64,000 bases of DNA from Paenibacillus sp. FSL K6-1330 (GTDB lineage: Bacteria; Bacillota; Bacilli; Paenibacillales; Paenibacillaceae): assembly GCF_037976825.1 (NCBI RefSeq), contig NZ_CP150269.1, positions 1,013,001 through 1,077,000 of the forward strand, read 5' to 3'. Position 1 is the stretch's first letter. Every line of letters starts with the position of its first letter. Below are positions 17,078 to 25,376 of the stretch, in pieces. The notes beneath the pieces were generated by a model that did no database searches, was not told the origin of the DNA, and saw only the letters and a list, made by a program, of their open reading frames with translations. A program made the position numbers and the translations under genes.

Positions 17078-17287
17078 TTACTCCCTAGCTTGAATAATCA
17101 AGTCCAATTCTGGACTCATGACCAAGTGCCCGGTTTCAAGAGTCTTGTGGTTTACGGATATATTGAAAGTCTGATCGGGATGCCCTATGACATATCCTTC
17201 AACATCAATTTCATCGGCTCCCGATCCCTTTATCCAATGTGCTCCAGTGTACAGAGAGTCACCCCCTTGAATAATGATAAGCCCTCC
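17078..17287 (-). pseudogene. Decayed second copy of the DUF1433-like lipoprotein
   Basis: On the minus strand a 69-codon frame ends at TAA 17078 and has no start codon and no signal peptide; an in-frame stop lies just upstream at 17288-17290. Its last ~46 codons ('ADEIDVEGYVIGHPDQTFNI', then 'VMSPEL') align without gaps to the C-terminus of the intact lipoprotein at 16507-16863, with about 22 identities by hand count. The N-terminal half is missing; the SOD terminator starts there. This is a relic of an older tandem duplication, since the DNA itself has diverged. Confidence 0.7.
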
Positions 17288-17316
17288 TTAAACTCCATAA
17301 TGAAGTAAGGAGGGCT
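17280..17316 (-). terminator. Hairpin downstream of the DUF2935-like SOD gene
   Basis: AGCCCTCCTTA and TAAGGAGGGCT form a perfect 11 bp stem with a 15-base loop. On the minus strand it is followed by TATCATTATT, only moderately T-rich. Confidence 0.55.
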
Positions 17317-17370
17317 ATAGACATCATACCCAATATTAACCAATGTGAAGCAGCCCAGCTAGGTCTTGAA

Positions 17371-18549
17371 TTAAAAAGGCTTCCATTTCAGCATGCTGGC
17401 ATGCTTGAAGCGCTCCGCAACCTCCGGCCAGTAGACCACGTTCCACCAATCGTTGATGTAATCCTTGCGTTTATTTTGATGTTTAAGGTAATAGGAATGC
17501 TCCCATACATCCAGAGCGAGGAGAGGGACGACATCCCACTGGGAGAGATTCTGATGTTTCTCGGCCTGCAAAATTTCAAGTCGATGGCTGCGCGGACTCC
17601 AGACGAGGATTGCCCAGCCGCCGCCTTCCACTTTGTCTGCAGCTTCGCTAAAGTGCTTTTTAAAGCGGTCGAAACTTCCAAAATCCTTCTTGATCTGTTG
17701 GGCTAGCTCCCCGCCAGGCTCGCCACCGCCCCGCGGGTTCATAATGTTCCAGAAGATCGTGTGCAGATAGTGGCCGGCACCATGAAAAGCCAGCTCGCGT
17801 TCCCAATGCTTCACCAGCTCGAAATCACCGCTTTTTCGGGCCTCCTCCAATTTCTTCTCCGCCTTGTTCAGACCGTCGACATAACTTTGGTGATGGATGT
17901 CGTGATGAATCCGCATGGTTTTCTCGTCAATATGAGGCTCCAGCGCATTATAAGCGTAAGGCAGTGGAGGAAGGCGGTGCCCGCCAATCGGAACAGCCTT
18001 GCCGCCGCTGTCTCCCATGCCTTGAATGGATAGCTCGGCCTCGGGAGGAGACGGCGGAGGAGACGTGGCCTCGTGTAGCGTCATCGACTGCATCGGCATA
18101 TCCACATCCATGAATCTTTCCAGTGCTCCGGCGGAGTTGAGCGTCTCCAGCGTGTTCAGGAAGTATTCGGACTCCCGAATCACATGGTGCAGGACCGTGC
18201 CGGCGAGCGGCACTTTCCGAACAGCCTCGCTGTTCTCCTTCAATCCGTGGAGCTGGCGGATGAACTCTCGGGATTGCTCGCAGGAAGCACGCAACAGCTG
18301 CTCGACCTGGGCCAGCACTTGGGGTGAAGGAGGTCCGTCATAACGAAGAATGTGACGCAGAAGTTCGTCTGCCGCTTTTTCCGTGTCAGCGAACACCACG
18401 GCCCATTGATCCAGCATCTTGACATAGACCGGCTCCAGATCCGGAACAATAGCTTTGATGAGCCCGGTATGCTTCCTTTCCTGATGCTTCCAATAGCGAA
18501 TCTCTTCGAGTAATCGTATCGGGAGCTTCGCTCCGTAAATAAATAACAT
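17371..18549 (-). CDS. Fe/Mn superoxide dismutase with N-terminal helical (DUF2935-like) domain
   Basis: A 392-residue protein, about twice the usual SOD length. ATG 18549 is chosen because GGAGGG precedes it by 7 bases; the frame is open 12 codons further. Residues 1 to about 150 are helical and rich in His/Glu ('RYWKHQERKHTGLI', 'LHHVIRESEYFLNTLE'), like the DUF2935 four-helix domain. A Pro/Ser linker follows. From about residue 195 ('LPPLPYAYNALEPHI') it is a full SOD, with ligands in 'RIHHDIHHQSY', 'YLHTIFWNI' and 'LDVWEHSYY'. The usual second-shell Gln of Mn enzymes (Gln149 in the SodA at 3338) is replaced by His ('EKHQNLS'). The extension may bind metal or direct localisation; that is inference. 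Confidence 0.85.
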   Translation of the reverse strand: MLFIYGAKLPIRLLEEIRYWKHQERKHTGLIKAIVPDLEPVYVKMLDQWAVVFADTEKAADELLRHILRYDGPPSPQVLAQVEQLLRASCEQSREFIRQLHGLKENSEAVRKVPLAGTVLHHVIRESEYFLNTLETLNSAGALERFMDVDMPMQSMTLHEATSPPPSPPEAELSIQGMGDSGGKAVPIGGHRLPPLPYAYNALEPHIDEKTMRIHHDIHHQSYVDGLNKAEKKLEEARKSGDFELVKHWERELAFHGAGHYLHTIFWNIMNPRGGGEPGGELAQQIKKDFGSFDRFKKHFSEAADKVEGGGWAILVWSPRSHRLEILQAEKHQNLSQWDVVPLLALDVWEHSYYLKHQNKRKDYINDWWNVVYWPEVAERFKHASMLKWKPF

Positions 18550-18626
18550 GTCCGTTCCCTCCAGTATCAGGTTCACTAAACACACTATATTCAGTTAGCG
18601 GCCTGTATTATGAGGAGGAAATTAAA

Positions 18627-18657
18627 AATCCCCCCGCTGCATCAAAGCAGCGGGGGG
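18627..18657 (-). terminator. Terminator of the hydrolase gene
   Basis: CCCCCCGCTGC and GCAGCGGGGGG form a very stable stem. On the minus strand it is followed by ATTTTTAATTT. Confidence 0.85.
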
Positions 18658-18683
18658 TGATGGATCGTATGATCAATAAAGCA

Positions 18684-19676
18684 TCAGGATTCATCCGGAG
18701 TTTCGAGTTTTCCTAGAAAGGTGGATACTCTGCGCAGATATTCTTTAGGGTGCTCACGGAAGATAAGCTCATGATGCGCATCCTCTACAATCCAGGAATC
18801 CGAATCCGTATGGGTCTGATTGGAAGCAATCTTCTCGGCGATCGGGTAAGGTGCCTTATCGTCTTTCGTTCCGTGGATGAACAGGGTCGGGAACGGATAA
18901 TCGTGCTTCTTCACCTCATTGTAAGGGATCTGATCCAGGCTTGTGCCGTTAAGCACCGGGAAGAGCAGCTCCAGAATCTCCAGGGACGGATGACGAGGGA
19001 GATTGATCTGGTTGTGAATATTATGGTAAAGCGTGTCCGGCTCCAATAAAAAGGCGCTGTCCAGAATCATGGCATCCACATCCTTGGTCTCAAGCCCTGC
19101 CTGCAGTGCGGTTCCGGCCCCCATGGAGAAGCCCCAGACGACAATTTGCTTCGCGCCGCGCTGCTTCACATGTTCAATGGCTCCAAGAAGCTGGCGTTTC
19201 TCTTCCTTGCCTCCGGTCGCCACTTCCTTGCTGGTCTGGGAGGCAAAACCGTAATCAAACATAAGCACATTAAAATTCATATTATGCGCATAATGGGCGA
19301 GATCGTACATCGGTACCCAGGTTTCCTCCCGATTGGCGCCATAACCATGGCTGAGCACGATGGTTTTAGAAGAATTCTCGGCCGGTATATACCAGCCATT
19401 TATATTTCGTTTCCCGTCAATGGAGTGGAATGTGACATTCTCGTAATTCATATCTTTAGCAAGCTTGGGGTTAGAATAGAGTGGAGCAACCGTTGGATTC
19501 GACAAAACCCAAGCAATATAAGCATGAAGCGCAATAAAACAGAAAACAAGGAAAAAAACGACAGATAATAACAACGCTAATATAATATGCTTTAAACGAA
19601 CTAAGCCCGTCGACAGCTCGGCTGGCGTGTCATTTAATTGGGAGAGTGGGGCATTACTACCAGTCGTTGTGCTCAT
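18684..19676 (-). CDS. Membrane-anchored alpha/beta hydrolase
   Basis: A 330-residue protein with one N-terminal transmembrane helix ('ILALLLSVVFFLVFCFIALH', about 32-51), so the catalytic domain faces outside. The hydrolase fold shows 'VLSHGYGANRE' (oxyanion region), the nucleophile elbow 'WGFSMGAGTA', an acidic residue in 'FIHGTKDDKAPY' and the histidine in 'EDAHHELIF'. It resembles YqkD/FrsA-type serine hydrolases; the substrate is unknown. It is monocistronic and divergent from iclR. Confidence 0.83.
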   Translation of the reverse strand: MSTTTGSNAPLSQLNDTPAELSTGLVRLKHIILALLLSVVFFLVFCFIALHAYIAWVLSNPTVAPLYSNPKLAKDMNYENVTFHSIDGKRNINGWYIPAENSSKTIVLSHGYGANREETWVPMYDLAHYAHNMNFNVLMFDYGFASQTSKEVATGGKEEKRQLLGAIEHVKQRGAKQIVVWGFSMGAGTALQAGLETKDVDAMILDSAFLLEPDTLYHNIHNQINLPRHPSLEILELLFPVLNGTSLDQIPYNEVKKHDYPFPTLFIHGTKDDKAPYPIAEKIASNQTHTDSDSWIVEDAHHELIFREHPKEYLRRVSTFLGKLETPDES

Positions 19677-19897
19677 AAGTGGCCCCTCCTTACCATATAG
19701 TCTGGATATGTTTCGTTAACATGAAAGAGTTGAAATTATAATAATCGTATGCCCGGATGCCTATAAAGTCAATGCAAATCCATAGATTGTAAGACAACTG
19801 TAAAGTCCCTGTCTCGATGGTTTACTTTTGAGAAGAATTCTCATATAATTCTTGTAACCAGGTTTCATAGAATGAAACAGGAGAGGAGCTGGTCGGG

Positions 19898-20638
19898 ATG
19901 GAAGATCGTAAATTAACGGTGCGTGCTGTAGAGCGGGCACTTGATATATTGATGTGTTTTACGAAAGAAAGTGAACTTGCCCTCACGGAGATTTCTTCGC
20001 TTATCGGATTACATAAAAGTACTGTACATCGGCTGTTAACAACGCTGGAAGACAAAGGATTCGTTGTTCGTAATAAAGAAACGGAGAAATATCGGCTCGG
20101 CTTGAAAATATGGGAGCTGTCTATGCATCTGTCCCAAAGCGACGACCCGGCGATTCGCCTTTTGCCCGCGATGGAAGCCTTACGGGATCGGCTTGGGGAA
20201 ACGGTGAGTTTGTATTTAAGAGACGGTTCGGATCGTCTTCGGATTCAAGCGGTTCAGAGCAACCAGGGCATTCGGCGGGTCGCCCAGGTCGGAGTACGAC
20301 TACCGTTGTCGGTTGGCGCCTCTAGCAAGGTTCTGGTGGCCTTTGCGCCACCGGCCGATCAGGAGGAGCTGCTGAATGCGCCGGATTGGCCGGAGTCAGT
20401 TGATAGGATCGTTTACCGGCAGCAGCTGGCCGAAATACTGGAGAAGGGATACGCGATCAGCATCGAAGAGCGCGAGCCTGGAGCCGCTGCGGTATCTGTA
20501 CCGATTTTTGACCGGAATGGTCAAGTGGCGGCAGCACTGTCGATGTCAGGGCCAGTCACCCGTCTGTCAGCGGAAACGCTCCGCGAACATGCGCCAATCC
20601 TGATGGAGGCGGCACGGGAAATGGGAATGATGATTTAA
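19898..20638 (+). CDS. IclR-family transcriptional regulator
   Basis: A 246-residue protein with an N-terminal winged helix-turn-helix (about 10-70; 'LTEISSLIGLHKSTVHRLLT') and a C-terminal effector-binding GAF-like domain (about 85-245; 'GASSKVLVAFAPP', 'GYAISIEEREPGAAAVSVPI'). IclR proteins control carbon-source catabolism. No catabolic gene adjoins it here, so the target is unknown. ATG 19898 follows GGAGAGGAG. Confidence 0.9.
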   Translation: MEDRKLTVRAVERALDILMCFTKESELALTEISSLIGLHKSTVHRLLTTLEDKGFVVRNKETEKYRLGLKIWELSMHLSQSDDPAIRLLPAMEALRDRLGETVSLYLRDGSDRLRIQAVQSNQGIRRVAQVGVRLPLSVGASSKVLVAFAPPADQEELLNAPDWPESVDRIVYRQQLAEILEKGYAISIEEREPGAAAVSVPIFDRNGQVAAALSMSGPVTRLSAETLREHAPILMEAAREMGMMI

Positions 20639-20687
20639 TTCATTCTATTGCCGGAGTGCGGACAGCATCACTATAAGTTATTGAATG

Positions 20688-20728
20688 ACCGGGAGGCTCC
20701 ATGTGATACAGCCGCCCGGTTATTTTTA
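20688..20728 (+). terminator. Terminator of iclR-family gene
   Basis: ACCGGGAGGCT pairs with AGCCGCCCGGT (one mismatch), followed by TATTTTTAT. Confidence 0.75.
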
Positions 20729-20762
20729 TGCGGGGGTCAACCATTTGAAAACGGGAATTGAA

Positions 20763-20799
20763 ACGAAACGATACGAGACGAAATATACGAAACGATACG
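20763..20799. repeat. Two exact copies of ACGAAACGATACG, 24 bp apart
   Basis: ACGAAACGATACG occurs at 20763-20775 and 20787-20799, with a partial ACGAGACGAAATA between. The 24 bp period places both on one DNA face, as in a double operator, but the flanking genes are convergent so no promoter is expected here. Confidence 0.6.
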
Positions 20800-20849
20800 T
20801 TACATGGCAAGGCCAAAGGATATAAGGGAAGGGGGTTCAATCCTCATTC

Positions 20850-20904
20850 CAACAAAAAGACCGCTCCCTACAATCTTGGCGATTGGGGAAACGGTCCTTT
20901 TGTC
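20850..20904 (-). terminator. Terminator of the small minus-strand gene
   Basis: ACAAAAAGACCG and CGGTCCTTTTGT pair, with an inner CAATC/GATTG stem. On the minus strand the stem ends in GGTCTTTTTGTT. Confidence 0.7.
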
Positions 20905-20938
20905 GTAACGGCTCAACGATATAATAGGTAAGCGTCTC

Positions 20939-21094
20939 TTAGGTCAGCTTCATATTCTTTTCCTTTATTTTCTGATTGAGGATCTCTTGGAAGGTGAGGG
21001 GCTTATCTTTTGCTTCCTCTCTTTTGGGTGCAGCCACCGGCTGCGGCCGTTGGTATTGATAATGGAGCGATGTCATCGTATGTATTTTGATCAT
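20939..21094 (-). CDS. Small hypothetical protein, 51 residues
   Basis: The frame is open to 21178, but ATG 21094 is the likely start because AGGAGGAAGG lies 5-8 bases upstream. The protein is hydrophilic, with an aromatic/Gln stretch ('SLHYQYQRPQPVAAPKR') and a helical, Lys-rich end ('LTFQEILNQKIKEKNMKLT'). I recognise no family. A strong ribosome binding site and a terminator downstream support expression. Confidence 0.6.
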   Translation of the reverse strand: MIKIHTMTSLHYQYQRPQPVAAPKREEAKDKPLTFQEILNQKIKEKNMKLT

Positions 21095-21207
21095 AGGTAC
21101 CTTCCTCCTAGGTCTGGATTTCCGCCAATGTTTTTTACCCATTAACCTCCATGGCATCATTCGAAACGGAGTTTCCAATATTCAGGAAAGAAGTACCGGA
21201 AAATAAC

Positions 21208-21246
21208 AAAATCCCCATCATCCATGCGCGGATGATGGGGATTTTT
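21208..21246. terminator. Bidirectional terminator at the 3' end of acnA
   Basis: AAATCCCCATCATCC and GGATGATGGGGATTT with a 6-base loop; T-rich on both sides. Confidence 0.92.
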
Positions 21247-21276
21247 GACTAAGGCCAAATCACCTATAAGAATGCC

Positions 21277-23994
21277 TTATTGGTTCGATGCGATCATTTG
21301 ACGCAGTACCGTTTGGAGGATACCTCCATTATGGTAGTAATCCACGTCCACCATGCTGTCGAGACGGGCGATAGCTTGGAACTCGAATTGGGTTCCGTCT
21401 TCGCGCGTAGCGACAACCGTCAATTCCTGGCCTGGCTTCACGTCGTTGCTGAGGCCCAGGATATCGAATGTCTCGCGGCCGTTCAGACCAAGGCTCTTCC
21501 AGCCATGACCTTCCTGGAACTGGAGCGGAAGAACGCCCATGCCCACCAGGTTGGAGCGGTGAATACGCTCGAAGCTTTCAGCCAGGACAGCTTTGACACC
21601 GAGAAGATAGGTACCTTTTGCCGCCCAGTCACGGGAGCTTCCTGTACCGTATTCTTTACCTGCGATAACGACGAGGTTCTGTCCGCCTGCTTGATAATTC
21701 ATCGAAGCATCATAGATGGACATCACTTCATCCGTTGGCAGGTAAGTCGTTACGCCGCCTTCCGTACCTGGAGCTACCTGGTTACGGATCCGGATGTTAG
21801 CGAAGGTACCGCGCATCATGACTTCGTGGTTACCACGGCGGGAGCCGTAGGAGTTGAAGTCTTTGCGTTCAACGTTGCGGTCGCTCAGATATTTGCCGGC
21901 AGGGCTGTTGGTTGCAATGTTACCCGCTGGGGAGATATGGTCCGTTGTAACGGAATCGCCCAAGAGAGCAAGCACGCGCGCTTCTTTGATGTCCTGGATG
22001 TCGTTCAAGCCGTTGCCGAGGCTTTCGAAGAATGGCGGGTTCTGAATGTAAGTGGATTGATCGTCCCACTCGTACAGCTCGCCTTCAGGAACAGGAATCT
22101 TGTTCCAACGCTCATTGGCGGTGAACACATTCTCGTACTTTTCACGGAAAGCGTCAGCGCTAACGGCTTGACCGATCGCTTCGCGGATTTCCGCGCTCGT
22201 TGGCCAGATGTCTTTCAGATATACAGGCTCATTGTTCGGATCGTAACCGATCGGCTCGTTCTGCAGGTCGATGTTCACTGTGCCTGCCAGGGCGTAAGCC
22301 ACAACTAGCGGCGGCGAAGCCAGGTAGTTGGCTTTGACTTGAGCATGCACGCGGCCTTCGAAGTTACGGTTACCCGACAATACGGCGGCTACCGTCATAT
22401 CGTTGTCGGTAATCGCTTCGCTCACTTCATCCGGCAAAGGACCGGAGTTACCGATACAAGTTGCGCAGCCATAGCCTGCAACATAAAAGCCGAGAGCTTC
22501 AAGGTAGTGCAAGAGACCGGACTTCTCGAGGTAGTCGGTTACGACAAGGGAACCTGGAGTCAAGCTGCTCTTCACATAGCCGGGCTTTGCCAGGCCGCGT
22601 TCAACGGCTTTCTTCGCCAGGAGACCTGCGCCGAGCATAACGCTTGGGTTTGACGTATTCGTACAGCTGGTGATGGCTGCGATAACAACCGCACCCGTTC
22701 CCATTTCACTGGTAGAGCCGTCTTTATGATTGACTTTAACGGTTTCCGCGATTTTCTCATCGCTGAGGCCGTATCCGCCTTTGTCGATTGGCGTACGGAT
22801 GATATCGTTAAAGTTTTGTTTCATGTTGGTCAGCTCGATACGGTCCTGCGGACGCTTTGGTCCAGCCAAGCTTGGTACAACCGATGCGAGATCCAATTCG
22901 ATTACATCGGAGAACTCAGGGTCCGGCGTATCTGCCGTACGGAACATGTTTTGCGCTTTATAGTAGCTCTCCACGAGTTCAACCTGCTCGTCGGTGCGGC
23001 CCGTATTGCGGAGATAAGCCAGGGTTTCACTATCAACCGGGAAGAATCCGATGGTAGCGCCGTATTCTGGAGCCATGTTGGCTACCGTTGCACGGTCAGC
23101 CAGGCTGATGTTAGCAAGACCCGGTCCGTAGAATTCTACGAATTTGCCTACAACGCCTTTCTTACGGAGAAGCTCGGTTACCGTGAGGGCAAGGTCGGTC
23201 GCTGTTGCGCCTTCCGCCAGGCTGCCTGTCAGCTTGAAGCCGATAACTTCAGGTGTTACAAAATACAGCGGTTGGCCGAGCATACCGGCTTCCGCCTCGA
23301 TACCGCCTACGCCCCAGCCCACAACGCCAAGGCCGTTGATCATGGTTGTATGGGAGTCCGTACCTACGAGGGAGTCAGGGAAGACAAGCGTCTCGCCGTC
23401 AACCGTCTTCGTAGCTGCTACGGAAGCAAGGTATTCCAGGTTAACCTGGTGAACGATACCCGTTCCCGGAGGAACTGCGCGGAAGTTGTTGAATGCCGTT
23501 TGAGCCCAGCGAAGGAAGCGGTAACGCTCTTCGTTACGCTCAAATTCAAGCTTCATATTCGTTTCAAGAGCTTGGTCGGTACCAAAAGCGTCAACCATGA
23601 CGGAGTGGTCGATAACGAGGTCAACCGGAACGAGAGGGTTGATCTGTTTAGGGTCGCCGCCGGATTTCTTAACGGTGTCACGCATAGCTGCAAGGTCAAC
23701 GACAACCGGAACGCCGGTGAAGTCCTGCAACACGATACGGGCAGGAATGAACGGGATTTCCTTGTTGTTGTCGCGTCCTTCATTCCACTTGGACAAGAGT
23801 TTTACGTGATCTTCGGTAATTGCGCGTCCGTCGAACTGACGTACGGCAGCTTCCAGCAGTACCCGAATGGAGAAAGGAAGCTTGGATACATTGCCGTATC
23901 CTTGCTCTTCGAGCGCCTGCAGGCTGAAATAACGGTAACTTTTACCACCCACCTCGAGGTTGCGTGAGATGGAGAATTGATCCTTTGCTGGCAT
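21277..23994 (-). CDS. acnA: Aconitate hydratase
   Basis: Interconverts citrate and isocitrate in the TCA cycle through a [4Fe-4S] cluster. The 905-residue protein is typical AcnA/CitB (IRP-like) length. Cluster cysteines are in '[15 protein letters not shown]' and '[13 protein letters not shown]'; '[20 protein letters not shown]' marks the substrate region. The C-terminal swivel domain carries '[15 protein letters not shown]' and '[20 protein letters not shown]'. As in B. subtilis CitB, the apo-form may also bind mRNA. The ATG at 23994 follows AAGGAGG. A promoter and an 8-3-8 palindrome lie upstream. Confidence 0.97.
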   Translation of the reverse strand: MPAKDQFSISRNLEVGGKSYRYFSLQALEEQGYGNVSKLPFSIRVLLEAAVRQFDGRAITEDHVKLLSKWNEGRDNNKEIPFIPARIVLQDFTGVPVVVDLAAMRDTVKKSGGDPKQINPLVPVDLVIDHSVMVDAFGTDQALETNMKLEFERNEERYRFLRWAQTAFNNFRAVPPGTGIVHQVNLEYLASVAATKTVDGETLVFPDSLVGTDSHTTMINGLGVVGWGVGGIEAEAGMLGQPLYFVTPEVIGFKLTGSLAEGATATDLALTVTELLRKKGVVGKFVEFYGPGLANISLADRATVANMAPEYGATIGFFPVDSETLAYLRNTGRTDEQVELVESYYKAQNMFRTADTPDPEFSDVIELDLASVVPSLAGPKRPQDRIELTNMKQNFNDIIRTPIDKGGYGLSDEKIAETVKVNHKDGSTSEMGTGAVVIAAITSCTNTSNPSVMLGAGLLAKKAVERGLAKPGYVKSSLTPGSLVVTDYLEKSGLLHYLEALGFYVAGYGCATCIGNSGPLPDEVSEAITDNDMTVAAVLSGNRNFEGRVHAQVKANYLASPPLVVAYALAGTVNIDLQNEPIGYDPNNEPVYLKDIWPTSAEIREAIGQAVSADAFREKYENVFTANERWNKIPVPEGELYEWDDQSTYIQNPPFFESLGNGLNDIQDIKEARVLALLGDSVTTDHISPAGNIATNSPAGKYLSDRNVERKDFNSYGSRRGNHEVMMRGTFANIRIRNQVAPGTEGGVTTYLPTDEVMSIYDASMNYQAGGQNLVVIAGKEYGTGSSRDWAAKGTYLLGVKAVLAESFERIHRSNLVGMGVLPLQFQEGHGWKSLGLNGRETFDILGLSNDVKPGQELTVVATREDGTQFEFQAIARLDSMVDVDYYHNGGILQTVLRQMIASNQ

Positions 23995-24053
23995 TGATGA
24001 ACCTCCTTAAGTCATTTCATAAATCGAATAAAAGTGTGAGTTAAATCCTCTGT

Positions 24054-24072
24054 GGTTTCACTAGGTGAAACC
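24054..24072. promoter_or_regulatory. Perfect 8-3-8 palindrome in the acnA leader
   Basis: GGTTTCAC-TAG-GTGAAACC, lying about 20-35 bases inside the predicted acnA transcript. It is a likely operator for a dimeric repressor; the short loop and lack of a T tract argue against a terminator. It does not look like the ATAA-N7-TTAT site of CcpC. Confidence 0.55.
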
Positions 24073-24096
24073 TAATTTCATAAATTAACTACTTTA

Positions 24097-24125
24097 AGTA
24101 TACCGTTTTCAACTCGCTGCGTAAA
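24097..24125 (-). promoter_or_regulatory. Sigma-A promoter of acnA
   Basis: On the minus strand TTTACG, exactly 17 bases, TATACT. It is placed about 105-130 bases before the acnA ATG. Confidence 0.6.
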
Positions 24126-24308
24126 GCATTTTTTATAGAAGAAAAGTATTTCAAAAAGGTGAAAACAAGCCCGTTTTTAACCCGGATACAGTCGCGTGTG
24201 ATCCCGGTCTTTCTGTATTCTCTTGACCGAAGTTCATAGCCCGGAGATTTTCTTCATATAGTTGTGATAGGGAACAGCGTGAAAGGCAAGGTTAGAGGAG
24301 GAGAGTAG

Positions 24309-25331
24309 ATGAACAGTCTGAAGCAAGCAGAGAAGCCTTGGAAGCAAGCTCTATATATTTACGTCAATCAATATAACCAAAATCGCGTGGACTATTCTTC
24401 AGGCCTGAAAGAGCAGATTGTAGCGGATCTGAATTTCCTGGTAGAGAGAGGAGAAAGGCAGTTTCGGCTGCAGACGTGGTATGCCCAGCGGGAGGCAACG
24501 CCGCTTAAGAGCGAGACTCGTGCCCGCCTCCTGCGCATCCTGAGGGAGACGGAGGATGATGTGGTCGCGGACGTGCGGCTTCACAGCGTATTTTATTATG
24601 AAAAAAGAGGCATGACGCACCGGGAAGATACGGTTTTTAGGGAGCGGCTGACGCTGATCCGGGACGGGGATGTCTGGTTGATCGTTGGCATTGAACGTCT
24701 GCAGGATGAACGCCATCCCCTGCAAAGAACCGGTGTTCCGGCAGCAGGCGCGGATGGGGCTGGAAGAGAGCCGTCCATCCCCTATATGAATGGCCGCGTA
24801 TACGCCGCCGGCAGCAGCACGCGGTCCGGCCGGTATGAGCGTGAAGCCGCAGCTGCTTATGCCGATCGTTGGTGGGATTCCGGGAATCCGGAGTTTGAGG
24901 AATTTGACGTGGACTGCACGAATTATATCTCCCAGTGCCTCTTTGCAGGCAAAGCCCCAATCCTCTATACTGGTAAAAGAGAAACGGGATGGTGGTACAA
25001 GGGATACGTAAACAAGCGGGAATGGTGGAGTTACAGCTGGGCGGTATCGAACAGCTTTGCGCATTATTTGAACGCCAGTACCTCGGGGCTGCGGGCCGAG
25101 CGGGTGGAGCGTCCCGAACAGCTGATGCTGGGGGATGTCATCGTGTACGACTGGGACGGTGACGGTGCGTTTCAGCACAGCACCATCGTGACGGCATTTG
25201 ACGCAGGCGGCATGCCGCTGGTTAATGCACATACGGTGTCCAGCCGCCATCGCTATTGGGACTACCGGGATTCCTACGCTTGGAACGATAACACGGAATA
25301 CCGGTTTTACCATATTCCCGATTATTTTTAA
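24309..25331 (+). CDS. Amidase-domain protein (amidase_6 type)
   Basis: A 340-residue protein without a signal peptide. The N-terminal half (about 1-145) is a charged domain I do not recognise. The C-terminal half, from 'YEREAAAAYADRWW', is the putative amidase domain found in Bacilli. It has Cys in 'DVDCTNYISQCL', His in 'GAFQHSTIVTAF' and 'PLVNAHTVSSRH', an NlpC/CHAP-like papain-fold set. It may cleave peptide or cell-wall amide bonds. ATG 24309 follows GAGGAGGAGAG. ddl begins 45 bp downstream, so a link to wall metabolism is plausible. Confidence 0.8.
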   Translation: MNSLKQAEKPWKQALYIYVNQYNQNRVDYSSGLKEQIVADLNFLVERGERQFRLQTWYAQREATPLKSETRARLLRILRETEDDVVADVRLHSVFYYEKRGMTHREDTVFRERLTLIRDGDVWLIVGIERLQDERHPLQRTGVPAAGADGAGREPSIPYMNGRVYAAGSSTRSGRYEREAAAAYADRWWDSGNPEFEEFDVDCTNYISQCLFAGKAPILYTGKRETGWWYKGYVNKREWWSYSWAVSNSFAHYLNASTSGLRAERVERPEQLMLGDVIVYDWDGDGAFQHSTIVTAFDAGGMPLVNAHTVSSRHRYWDYRDSYAWNDNTEYRFYHIPDYF

Positions 25332-25376
25332 GATGACAGCATGTCATGCTGCAATACGGACAAGAGAGAGGTTAAC

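Noticed and set aside
16881..17093. Plus-strand frames in the lipoprotein upstream region
   Set aside because: No start signals, and the homology to the lipoprotein shows that the coding strand of the right-hand part is minus.
22726..23967. 413-codon plus-strand frame opposite acnA
   Set aside because: It lies inside a highly conserved aconitase gene on the other strand; the translation has no domain logic. The 342-codon frame at 21280-22308 is rejected for the same reason.
24399..25313. 304-codon minus-strand frame opposite the amidase-domain gene
   Set aside because: The plus-strand gene has a strong ribosome binding site and a recognised domain; the antisense frame has neither.
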